Shown here one piece after another: positions 6,903-14,035 of a stretch of DNA of 16,387 nt (position 1 is the first letter of the stretch; each line of letters begins with the position of its first letter). Below the pieces are notes generated by a model. The model searched no databases. It had not been told where the DNA came from and saw nothing but the letters and a program-made list of their open reading frames with translations. The position numbers and the translations under genes were made by a program. Source of the stretch: JBBRLG01 sp038231495 (GTDB lineage: Bacteria > Planctomycetota > Planctomycetia > Gemmatales > Gemmataceae); assembly GCA_038231495.1 (NCBI GenBank), contig JBBRLG010000089.1, positions 1 to 16,387 on the forward strand, read 5' to 3'.

Positions 6903-7460
6903 TCAATCCGCCCGCAAGTCGCGCAACAATCCCTGCACATACTTCGCCGCATTTAACACCTGCCGCACTTGCAACAGCACTCCGCAGCGTTTCGCATCGT
7001 CCGTCGGCAACTTCTCCAACTCCGCGAACTGCTGACCGAGTTCGCCGACTAGCGCATCATTGCGGCGGGCTAACTGCTTCTCCATCTCGCGCCGGCCCGG
7101 TGAGTCTGGCGGCTGTGCGCGCAGCTCCTCGATCTCCATGCGCAGCTCCAGCATCTCTTCGAGAAACGCCGGCGCCATCGCCTTGTGCTCGGCCGCGGTC
7201 GGGCCGCCTTCGAGAGCCAGCAGGTATTCCGCCCGGCGGAACGGCTGCTTCAACGTCGCGTAGGCGTCGTTGAGTGCCGCCGACTGTTCCATGCTCGCGC
7301 GCTGGTGCGCAACGGACGATTGCTGGTGATAGTCCGGGTGCGTCTCCCGGCTGCGGGCCAGGTAGTTGCGCTCGATTGCCGCCGCGTCGAGGGCGAAACG
7401 CCGCGGCAGTCCCAGGCGCTCGAAGTGCGTCGGCGTTCCCGACGCTACCACCTCGGCCAT
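6903..7460 (-). CDS. hscB: Fe-S assembly co-chaperone HscB (J-domain)
   Basis: A 185-residue protein. The N-terminal J-domain (residues 11-75) contains the invariant HPD triad at 41-43, and the ALNDAYATLKQPFRRAEYLL block is typical of HscB. The helical C-terminal domain (from about 90) corresponds to the IscU-binding part. HscB delivers IscU to HscA and stimulates its ATPase. ATG 7460 was preferred, with GGGGGTGG about 5 nt upstream; a GTG at 7469 is an alternative. The gene follows iscA after 66 bp that contain a hairpin, and ends 2 nt before tRNA-Val. Its partner hscA is 1.8 kb further downstream on the same strand. Confidence 0.92.
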   Translation of the reverse strand: MAEVVASGTPTHFERLGLPRRFALDAAAIERNYLARSRETHPDYHQQSSVAHQRASMEQSAALNDAYATLKQPFRRAEYLLALEGGPTAAEHKAMAPAFLEEMLELRMEIEELRAQPPDSPGRREMEKQLARRNDALVGELGQQFAELEKLPTDDAKRCGVLLQVRQVLNAAKYVQGLLRDLRAD

Positions 7461-7485
7461 GACCGCCACCCCCGCATAAAGGCAA

Positions 7486-7511
7486 GAGCCGGGCGCAATT
7501 GCACCCGGCTC
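7486..7511 (-). terminator. Strong hairpin between iscA and hscB
   Basis: GAGCCGGG pairs with CCCGGCTC, and the pairing continues inwards through a G-U wobble to GCAA/TTGC, giving a 26-nt near-perfect palindrome. On the minus strand it is followed by TTGCCTTTAT, a weak T-rich tract. It may act as a partial terminator or RNA-stability element that lowers hscB expression relative to iscSUA. Confidence 0.55.
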
Positions 7512-7526
7512 GTCGAAGACCGACTA

Positions 7527-7871
7527 TTACATCGAGAACGAACTGCCGCAGCCGCACGTGCTCTTGGCGCTGGGGTTCGTGATGCTGAAGCCGCGCTTGT
7601 TCAGGTCGTCGTGGAAATCGACCGTCGCGTTCTCCAGGTACATCAGGCTGCGCTTATCGACCACCACCGGGATGCCGTGAAAATCGAACACTTCGTCGAG
7701 CTTCTCGCTGACGGTCGGGTCGAGGTCCAGCTTGTGCTGGAAGCCGCTGCAACCGCCGCCGACGACGCGCAAGCGCAAGTACACCTTCTCAGGGAACGAG
7801 CCGGTCGTCTTGTTCTCCTCGATGATGCGCTTGACTTCCGACGCCGCCTTTTCCGAAACCGTAATAGGCAT
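7527..7871 (-). CDS. iscA: A-type Fe-S carrier protein IscA
   Basis: The 114-residue product has the A-type scaffold fold and its three conserved cysteines: Cys41 in GGGCSGFQHKL, and Cys106 and Cys108 in STCGCGSSFSM. Two monomers bind an Fe-S cluster or iron and pass it to target enzymes. ATG 7871 is chosen over an upstream in-frame start at 7913 because AGGAGAG lies 4 nt before it and because MPITVSEKAASEV matches the family N-terminus. The sequence could also be called ErpA-like, but the position between iscU and hscB favours IscA. Confidence 0.92.
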   Translation of the reverse strand: MPITVSEKAASEVKRIIEENKTTGSFPEKVYLRLRVVGGGCSGFQHKLDLDPTVSEKLDEVFDFHGIPVVVDKRSLMYLENATVDFHDDLNKRGFSITNPSAKSTCGCGSSFSM

Positions 7872-7938
7872 AGTTCTCTCCTGACTAACTATTGGAATCG
7901 ATCGGAAACCCACCCTCAGTATTATAGCCCGCGCGCAC

Positions 7939-8355
7939 TCAGGACGCGGCGGTAGCGGCGCTGCCGACGAGGTTCGCCTGCTTGTCCTGGTAGTCCTTGA
8001 TCGCCGCCTTGATGGCGTCCTCGGCCAGGACCGAGCAATGCACTTTCACCGGCGGCAGGCTCAATTCTTCGACGATGGAGGTGTTGCGGATGTCGCGCGC
8101 CTCGTCGATCGTCTTGCCCTTGAGCCACTCGGTCGCCAGGCTGCTCGACGCGATGGCACTGCCGCACCCGAACGTCTTGAACCGGGCGTCCTCGATCCGG
8201 CCCGTCACCGGATCGACCTTGATCTGAAGTTTCATAACATCCCCGCACTCAGGAGCGCCGACGATGCCGGTGCCCACGGTCGGGTCCGCGCGGTCGAAGC
8301 TGCCCACGTTGCGGGGGTTGTTATAGTGGTCGAGAACTTTGGTGCTGTACGCCAT
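7939..8355 (-). CDS. iscU: Fe-S cluster scaffold protein IscU
   Basis: The 138-residue product carries every hallmark of IscU: Cys37 and Asp39 in GAPECGDVMKLQI, Cys64 in FGCGSAIASSSL, His106 and Cys107, and the chaperone-recognition motif LPPVK at 100-104, directly before the last cysteine. It receives sulfur from IscS and hands the cluster on with HscA/HscB. ATG 8355 has AGGAG 10 nt upstream. It lies 52 bp after iscS and 67 bp before iscA. The C-terminus has a short Ala/Ser-rich extension beyond the usual 128 residues. Confidence 0.96.
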   Translation of the reverse strand: MAYSTKVLDHYNNPRNVGSFDRADPTVGTGIVGAPECGDVMKLQIKVDPVTGRIEDARFKTFGCGSAIASSSLATEWLKGKTIDEARDIRNTSIVEELSLPPVKVHCSVLAEDAIKAAIKDYQDKQANLVGSAATAAS

Positions 8356-8407
8356 GTTTGGCTAACTCCTTGACGAACTCGGTAACCGTTTGCGGATACG
8401 TTCGCTC

Positions 8408-9625
8408 TCAGTGGGCCGCCCACTGGACCGTCTTCAGGTCGATGCCCTGCTTGTGCATCTCGAACAAGGGGCTCATGGCGCGCAGGTGGTTCACCGCCCG
8501 CACCACGTCGTCGATCACGAAATCGACTTCCTCTTCCGTGTTGAACCGCCCCAGGCCGAAGCGGATGCTGCTGTGCGCCAACTCGTCGCCGACGCCCAGC
8601 GCCTTCAACACGTAACTCGGCTCCAGGCTCGCCGAGGTGCAGGCCGAGCCGGAGCTGACCGCCACGTCCTTGATGCCCATCATCAACGCCTCGCCCTCGA
8701 CGAAGGCAAAGCTCAAGTTCATGTTGCCCGGCAGCCGCTCCGTCGGGTGGCCGTTGAGGTACACGTCGCCCAGCTCGGCCTCGATGCCCTTCTTCAGCCG
8801 CTCGCGCAGGCCGATCAGCCGCTTCGCCTCGACATCCAGTTCCTTGCGGCACAGTTCCGCCGCCAGGCCCAGGCCGACGATGTTCGTCACCGCCAGCGTG
8901 CCGCTGCGCATGCCGCGCTCGTGGCCGCCGCCATCGATGAGCGGGTCGAGCCGGACGCGCGGGTCTTTGCGGCGAACGTACAGCGCGCCGACGCCCTTCG
9001 GTCCGTAAATCTTGTGGGCGCTCAGGCTCAACAGGTCGATGCCCATCTCGTCCACATCGAGGGGAACCTTGCCGACCATCTGCACCGCGTCGGTGTGGAA
9101 CAGCACGCCCTTTTGTTTGCAGACTTTGCCGATCTCTTTAATCGGATGCAGGGTGCCGATCTCGTTGTTGGCGGCCATGAGGCTGACGAGGATCGTCTTG
9201 TCGGTCAGGGCCGCGGCGACCTGCTCGGCAGACACCCGGCCGAACTTGTCCACGGGCAGAAACGTCACGTGGTAGCCGTCGCGCTCGAGGCGCTTGCAGG
9301 GGTCGATGACCGCCTTGTGTTCGGTGACGGCGGTGATGACGTGGTTGCCCTTCTTCTTGTACATCGAGGCGACGCCCTTGATCGCCAGGTTGTTGCTCTC
9401 GGTGGCGCCGCTGGTGAAGATGACCTCCTTGGCGCCGGCACCGATGAGGCTGCCGACCTGCTCGCGGGCCTGCTCGACGGCCTCCTCGGCCTTCCAGCCG
9501 AACGAGTGGTTGCGGCTGGCGGCGTTGCCGTAAAACTCGGTGAAGTACGGCAGCATCGCCTGGACCACGCGCGGGTCGGTCCGCGTCGTGGCGTTGTTGT
9601 CCATGTAGATCGGGGTCTTGACCAT
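8408..9625 (-). CDS. iscS: Cysteine desulfurase IscS
   Basis: A 405-residue PLP enzyme, the same length class as Escherichia coli IscS (404). MDNNATTRTDPRV opens the protein. His103 in TEHKA and Lys205 in LSAHKIYGPKG are the cofactor-binding residues. The active-site Cys329 lies in SSGSACTSASLEPSYVL on a long flexible loop, as in class I desulfurases. It releases sulfur from cysteine as an enzyme persulfide and passes it to IscU. The gene starts 27 bp after iscR. AGGA lies close to the ATG (about 3 nt), and a GGAG further upstream may help translation. Confidence 0.96.
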   Translation of the reverse strand: MVKTPIYMDNNATTRTDPRVVQAMLPYFTEFYGNAASRNHSFGWKAEEAVEQAREQVGSLIGAGAKEVIFTSGATESNNLAIKGVASMYKKKGNHVITAVTEHKAVIDPCKRLERDGYHVTFLPVDKFGRVSAEQVAAALTDKTILVSLMAANNEIGTLHPIKEIGKVCKQKGVLFHTDAVQMVGKVPLDVDEMGIDLLSLSAHKIYGPKGVGALYVRRKDPRVRLDPLIDGGGHERGMRSGTLAVTNIVGLGLAAELCRKELDVEAKRLIGLRERLKKGIEAELGDVYLNGHPTERLPGNMNLSFAFVEGEALMMGIKDVAVSSGSACTSASLEPSYVLKALGVGDELAHSSIRFGLGRFNTEEEVDFVIDDVVRAVNHLRAMSPLFEMHKQGIDLKTVQWAAH

Positions 9626-9652
9626 TATCCTGATAAACTCCGTTGAAAGCCG

Positions 9653-10135
9653 TCAGTTGGCCGGGGCCAGTGCCACCAGCTGCTGTTCCAGGGGGACCAC
9701 CGTCAGCCCGAACTGCGTGTTACCGTCGCCGCCGAGGTGTCCGAAAATCTCGGCGAGCGTCACCTTACCCAGCACCTCGCGGACGCGCCGATGAATTTCG
9801 CCGACCGCGTTGCGCACGGGGCACAGGTGGGCCAGCGAGCAAGGGTCGTCCGCGTCCTTGTTGCACTCCGCCAGGTGGAACGAATCGTTGAGGGCGTCCA
9901 TCAGCTGGGCGAGCGTGACTTCCTCGGCGGGTCGTTCCAGCACATAGCCGCCCTTGACGCCGCGGTGACTCGTCACGAACCCCTTGCCACACAACAGCTT
10001 GAGGATGTTGGCGACGAACGCCCGGCTCAACTCGAAGCGGGCGGCGATCTCGCGGGCACTGCCGCCCTCGGAGCGCCGGTACAGGTACGACAAAATCAGG
10101 AGCGCGTAGTCAACTTTGCGATTGAGCAACGTCAT
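9653..10135 (-). CDS. iscR: Rrf2-family Fe-S regulator IscR
   Basis: The 160-residue product has the Rrf2 winged helix (residues 1-75, with LSRAFVANILKLL and SHRGVKGGYVLERPA) and three clustered cysteines, Cys91, Cys99 and Cys105, that would hold a [2Fe-2S] cluster. The spacing is C-X7-C-X5-C, whereas Escherichia coli IscR has C-X5-C-X5-C. A hydrophobic tail follows residue 130. As the first gene of the isc operon it most likely represses the operon when cluster-loaded. ATG 10135 has GGAG 7 nt upstream. An imperfect palindrome 32-52 bp upstream of the start is a candidate operator. Another Rrf2 specificity is possible but unlikely in this position. Confidence 0.9.
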   Translation of the reverse strand: MTLLNRKVDYALLILSYLYRRSEGGSAREIAARFELSRAFVANILKLLCGKGFVTSHRGVKGGYVLERPAEEVTLAQLMDALNDSFHLAECNKDADDPCSLAHLCPVRNAVGEIHRRVREVLGKVTLAEIFGHLGGDGNTQFGLTVVPLEQQLVALAPAN

Positions 10136-10166
10136 ACCAGCGCTCCAAAGACCCGGAAAATCCGAT

Positions 10167-10187
10167 ATAGTAGCTACGCACTCCTAT
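10167..10187 (-). promoter_or_regulatory. Candidate IscR operator (imperfect palindrome)
   Basis: On the minus strand ATAGGAG and CTACTAT are separated by 7 nt. The second arm's complement is ATAGTAG, so 6 of 7 arm positions match. The site begins with ATA and ends with TAT, as do IscR type 1 sites, although it is 21 rather than 25 bp. It lies between a candidate -10 element and the iscR start, where a repressor would block transcription. Confidence 0.45.
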
Positions 10188-10213
10188 TTTAGAAACGTAA
10201 CCGCACCAGTCCA
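10186..10213 (-). promoter_or_regulatory. Candidate promoter of the isc operon
   Basis: On the minus strand TGGACT (10208-10213) and TAAAAT (10186-10191) are 16 nt apart and resemble sigma-70 elements. The predicted start is 40-45 nt before the iscR ATG and overlaps the candidate operator. An alternative -10, TACTAT, lies further downstream. Confidence 0.35.
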
Positions 10214-10270
10214 GTGCTGATTCACCGATTATTAGGAAAATAGTTACAAATGGTTGAGAACGCGCGGCTT

Positions 10271-10323
10271 GGCGAGCCGCTTGCGCCTGAGCGCGGTCGG
10301 CGCTCAGGCGCAAGCGGCTCGCC
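10271..10323. repeat. Perfect 24-bp inverted repeat, 5-nt loop
   Basis: The 24-base arms 10271-10294 and 10300-10323 are exact reverse complements around the loop GGTCG; the left arm opens GGCGAGCCGCTTGCGCC. It lies 11 bp beyond the kinase stop codon and upstream of iscR, so it may end kinase transcription. The minus strand has no following T-run, so it fits a dispersed palindromic repeat better than a classical intrinsic terminator. Confidence 0.9.
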
Positions 10324-10334
10324 GTTCCCCCTTT

Positions 10335-13300
10335 TCACTTCCCCGTCCGCTCCTGCACCGACAGCGAATCCCAAATGCGCACCGTGAAATCGCCCGATCC
10401 CGAAACTAGCCGCGTGCCGTCGGGACTGAACGCGATCTGATGGACGTAAGCCCCGTGGCCCTCAAGTTCGGCGACAAGCTGGAAGGTGGTCATGTCCCAG
10501 AAGCGAATCATGTTGTTCGCGCACGCAGAGGCCAGGCGCGTGCCGTCGGGGGTGAAGGCCAAGCCGTAAGGGATCGTCCCGTGCTTCAGGACGGCGACCT
10601 CCTTCCAGGTGTTCGTGTCCCAGAGGCGGACCGTGCCGTCCCTGGAGCCGGATGCGAGCCACTTGCCGTCGCGGCTCACGGCCAGGGCGTAAACCTCGTC
10701 GGTATGCCCTTCGACCACCTGGATTTGCTCCTGCTTGACCACGTCCCAGATTCGGACGGTGCGATCCTGTCCGCCCGTGGCGAGCCAGGAACCATCCGGG
10801 CTGAAACAAATATCCTTGATCCAGCCGCGGTGCCCCTGCAGCACCGCGACTTCGATTCGGCGTTCGACATCCCAAACGTGAACGGAGTTATTGCTGCCGC
10901 CGGAGGCCGCGAGCAGATTGCCTCGTGAGCTAAATGCCACACGTGGATCGCTACTGTAGAGATTGCCTGGTGGCAATTGGAAACAAAACGCTTCTTGGGC
11001 GGTGGTCAGATCCCAAAAGCGAACCGCGCCGTCGCGGCCGAATGCGGCAACGAGGTTCCCGGCCGGGTGAAAGGCGACGGACGACACGACCGTTTTCTCG
11101 GGAGGACGGGTGGACGGGTAGCTCAGGAGGGAGATCTGGCGGCCGGTAGTTGCGTCCCAAATGCGGACGGTGCCGTCCCAGGCAGCCGAGGCCACGCATT
11201 CGCCGTCGGGGTGAAAGGCGACGCTGTAGACGAAGTTCTCATGGCCGCGTAGAGAACCGTTTCTCTCGGCCGATCGAGCGTCCCAAAGGCGAACGCTGCC
11301 GTCGCCAACCGATGCGGTCACGATCGTTCGGCCGTCCGGTGTGTATTGCGCTGCGGAAATGGCACCCGTGTGGCCGTGTAGCACGCCGAGCGGTTTGCCG
11401 GTCGTGGCGTCCCACAGGCGCGCCGTCTGATCCTTGGCAGCCGAGATCAGATACTTCGAGTCCGGGCTGAATGCAACGCTCGTAACCGAGCCGCGGTGGC
11501 CGTCCCGGCTCGCCAGGGCCTGACCCGTTCGCCCGTCCCAGAGGTGAACGGTCTGGTCGAGGCCGCCGGAAGCGATGCGGGTGCCGTCCGGGCTGAACGC
11601 GATGGCTTCCGCCTGATTGGTATGTCCGGGCATCACGGCCAGGAGCTTTCCGGTCGCGGCATCCCACAGCCGCAGCGCATTGGTCGGATACGATTCGGCC
11701 GTAAGGACGCGATCCCCCTGCGGGTTGAAGAACGCTTGGCCAACTGGCCCGTCGTGTCCGGTCAGAATCGCCAGCGACTGCCCGGTTTCCGCGTCCCACA
11801 GGCGCGCGGTTCGGTCGTTCGTCCCGGCGGAAACAACTCGCCGGCCGTCCGGACTGAAGCCGGTCTGAAACACCCGGTCCTCGTGCCCGTGCAAGACCAA
11901 CAGTTGCTTGCCGGTCGCGGTGTCCCAGACACGGCCGGTCCGGTCATGGAAGCCGGCAACCAGACGCGTGCCGTTCGGACTGAAATGTGGAGTCAAATCC
12001 CACTTCTCAGGGCTGCTTAGAACAGCCCGCTCCCGGCCCGCGGCGATATCCCAAAGAAAGATGCGGTTCTCGTCCGTAACCTGGTAGGCAAGTGTCTTGC
12101 TGTCCGGACTGAACTCGAACCCATTCACTGGCACCGGCGAGCGATTGCGGAGCGACCCAATCTCTTGCCGCGTGCTGAGGTTCCAAAGCCGAGCCGGTCC
12201 GCTTGCCGACTGAACCGCCGCGATCGTGCCGTCGGGTGATAGTTTTATCGCTTGGATGTCGTCGCCGACGCGAACGACATGTTGGGATGTATCGAGTTGG
12301 TGCTGGAAATACTTCCATTCCCAGTTGCGGTGTTCTTCCGGTGCGGCATCCAGCGCGCTTCGCGCGGCGCTGACGTTGTGCAACTGCATGGCGCTGCTCG
12401 CGGCGATTATGTTGGCCCGGTAACGCTCCCAGCGCTCGGCTTTTTCCCGTTCCTGGGCTGCTTGCCGCTGCTGCGCTTCTTCCTTCCTTGCGTCTTCCGC
12501 ACGGAAGTAGCTCCACGACACGAGGACGAACGCCGTCACAAAGAGGGCAACGATGCCGGTCAGCAACGCCGCCGCCAGCGGATTGCGCCGGCACCACCGG
12601 GTCAGTTTCTCGATATCGCCCACGGGCCGGGCCTGGATTGGCCGATCATCGAGATAGCGCTGCAACTCCTCCGCAAGGGCCGCGGCGGACGCATAGCGTT
12701 TCTCCGGCTCCTTCCGTAAACATTTCAGGCAGACCGTGTCCAGGTCCAAGGGCACCCCCGCCTGCCAGTGCGACGGCGGCACCGGCTCCTCCGTGCGCAC
12801 CCGATCGAGCGTCTCGACGACCGTCTTGCCCTTGAACGGCGGCCGGCCGGCCAGGCAGTCGTAGAGGATCGCGCCCAGCGCATAAACGTCCGCCGCGGGT
12901 CCGGCTTCGTGGCCGCGGCCCGACGCCTGCTCCGGGGCCATGTACGACGGCGTCCCCATCACCGCGCCGGCCTGCGTTTCGCCGCTGTCGCTGTCCGTCT
13001 GCCGGGCCAGACCGAAGTCCGTGATCTTGGGTGTGCCGTCGGCCGCCAGCAAGATGTTGGCCGGCTTCAAATCGCGATGCACCACGTTGCGGCTGTGGGC
13101 CAATTGCATCGCCCGTGCCAGCGTCTCGACCAGCTGCGCCGCTGCCCGCGCGGGCAGCGGCTGGCCGCCGAGCTTTTCGGCCAGACTGCCCCCCTCGACG
13201 AACTCGAGCGCACAGTAGGAATGCCCGTCAGACTCGCCGACCTCGTGAATCTGCACGATATTCGGATGTTGCAACCGCGCCACCGCCTCCGCCTCGACCC

Positions 13301-13670
13301 GAAAGCGGGACAGCTCATGCGCACTGGCGTGCCCCCCAGCCAGGATCATCTTCAAGGCCACGATACGCTTCAGCGCCAGATGCCGGGCCTTGTAGACGAC
13401 GCCCATGCCGCCGCGGCCCAGCTCCCCGAGAATCTCGTAACCGGGAACCGTCGGTGTTCGCGGGTCGCCGCAGACGGTGAAACCCATCGTCGCATCGTCC
13501 GAACGATCGGGAGGAGTCGCCCCGGTGACCTCTGCACTTGAGAAGGAGCCGGACGCTTCAAGCGACCCAGCCGGGCGCGTGGGCGTAAGCGTATTCGTTT
13601 GCTCTGCGGCCGAAGAATCAGGCAGGTGGTCCGCAGTTCGTAGTGGATCGTTGGGGTTTGCCGGTCGCAT
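10335..13670 (-). CDS. Membrane Ser/Thr protein kinase with C-terminal WD40 repeats
   Basis: A 1111-residue protein. The kinase domain (about 78-345) is complete and looks active: glycine loop LGRGGMGVV at 84-92, Lys107 in ALKMI, HRDLKPANILL at 198-208, DFG at 218-220, and GTPSYMAPEQ. The N-terminal 75 residues are low-complexity Pro/Ser/Thr. One membrane helix lies at about 365-389, followed by a charged coiled-coil-like stretch (to about 415). From about 465 to the end I count 15 WD40 repeats, most ending in (L/I/F)WD, likely two beta-propellers outside the membrane or in the periplasm-like space. Such kinases are abundant in planctomycetes; the signal and substrate are unknown. ATG 13670 has only a weak GGTGA upstream. 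A good promoter precedes it. Confidence 0.93.
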   Translation of the reverse strand: MRPANPNDPLRTADHLPDSSAAEQTNTLTPTRPAGSLEASGSFSSAEVTGATPPDRSDDATMGFTVCGDPRTPTVPGYEILGELGRGGMGVVYKARHLALKRIVALKMILAGGHASAHELSRFRVEAEAVARLQHPNIVQIHEVGESDGHSYCALEFVEGGSLAEKLGGQPLPARAAAQLVETLARAMQLAHSRNVVHRDLKPANILLAADGTPKITDFGLARQTDSDSGETQAGAVMGTPSYMAPEQASGRGHEAGPAADVYALGAILYDCLAGRPPFKGKTVVETLDRVRTEEPVPPSHWQAGVPLDLDTVCLKCLRKEPEKRYASAAALAEELQRYLDDRPIQARPVGDIEKLTRWCRRNPLAAALLTGIVALFVTAFVLVSWSYFRAEDARKEEAQQRQAAQEREKAERWERYRANIIAASSAMQLHNVSAARSALDAAPEEHRNWEWKYFQHQLDTSQHVVRVGDDIQAIKLSPDGTIAAVQSASGPARLWNLSTRQEIGSLRNRSPVPVNGFEFSPDSKTLAYQVTDENRIFLWDIAAGRERAVLSSPEKWDLTPHFSPNGTRLVAGFHDRTGRVWDTATGKQLLVLHGHEDRVFQTGFSPDGRRVVSAGTNDRTARLWDAETGQSLAILTGHDGPVGQAFFNPQGDRVLTAESYPTNALRLWDAATGKLLAVMPGHTNQAEAIAFSPDGTRIASGGLDQTVHLWDGRTGQALASRDGHRGSVTSVAFSPDSKYLISAAKDQTARLWDATTGKPLGVLHGHTGAISAAQYTPDGRTIVTASVGDGSVRLWDARSAERNGSLRGHENFVYSVAFHPDGECVASAAWDGTVRIWDATTGRQISLLSYPSTRPPEKTVVSSVAFHPAGNLVAAFGRDGAVRFWDLTTAQEAFCFQLPPGNLYSSDPRVAFSSRGNLLAASGGSNNSVHVWDVERRIEVAVLQGHRGWIKDICFSPDGSWLATGGQDRTVRIWDVVKQEQIQVVEGHTDEVYALAVSRDGKWLASGSRDGTVRLWDTNTWKEVAVLKHGTIPYGLAFTPDGTRLASACANNMIRFWDMTTFQLVAELEGHGAYVHQIAFSPDGTRLVSGSGDFTVRIWDSLSVQERTGK

Positions 13671-13749
13671 GGATCACCGTTCTCGAAAGCCGCGCCTGTT
13701 TGCCTTGCGACGTCATCCGTCGCTGTCGAGCGCGTGCCAGAGAACGGCA

Positions 13750-13778
13750 AGTATACCGTCGTCGGCGATTGGGTGCAA
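13750..13778 (-). promoter_or_regulatory. Sigma-70-like promoter of the WD40 kinase
   Basis: On the minus strand TTGCAC (13773-13778) and TATACT (13750-13755) are separated by exactly 17 nt, a near-consensus housekeeping promoter. It would start a leader of about 75 nt before the kinase ATG. Confidence 0.55.
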
Positions 13779-13870
13779 AAGCTGATTGTCGTCAAAATTG
13801 CGGCAACACGGCGTGCCGGACGACCTCCAGCCGGTTGCGAACGCGCGACCCGGCGGTTATGCTCAACCCC

Positions 13871-13962
13871 ATGAGCGAGGTCACGCGCATCCTGGACGCC
13901 ATCGCCCACGCGCCGCCGGGCGACTGCTGCCGTTGGTTTGCGACGCGCGACGCCGGTCGGCG
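13871..13962 (+). pseudogene. Frameshifted 5' remnant of an ECF sigma factor gene
   Basis: Starting at an ATG, the frame reads MSEVTRILDAIAH, the characteristic N-terminus of planctomycete ECF sigma factors. At 13912 the match continues in another frame as AAGRLLPLVCDARRRSA, corresponding to the usual ...AAxxLLPLVYDELRRLA. Roughly 10 bases appear to be missing at the junction, and nothing sigma-like follows 13962: regions 2-4 are gone. The rest of the gene was probably lost before or during the arrival of the DUF4058 gene. It lies divergently from the kinase. Such sigma genes commonly neighbour WD40 kinases, which supports the identification. Confidence 0.6.
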
Positions 13963-13988
13963 GTGCCGCGACCAACTGTCTTTGGCAG

Positions 13989-13994
13989 TATAAT
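13989..13994 (+). promoter_or_regulatory. -10 element for the DUF4058 gene
   Basis: A perfect TATAAT lies 41 nt before the GTG start. No convincing -35 is found 16-18 nt upstream, so the promoter is only partly supported. Confidence 0.4.
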
Positions 13995-14035
13995 CAACGT
14001 GCGCCAGGGTCCGCTGCCGTTTGGAGGAACCCGCC

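Noticed and set aside
8390..9646. Long plus-strand open frame (418 codons)
   Set aside because: Antisense shadow of iscS; rich in His, Ala, Arg and Val with no motif.
13370..13975. Minus-strand open frame of 201 codons at the kinase 5' end
   Set aside because: Overlaps the kinase N-terminus in another frame; only the kinase frame shows the glycine loop and catalytic motifs.
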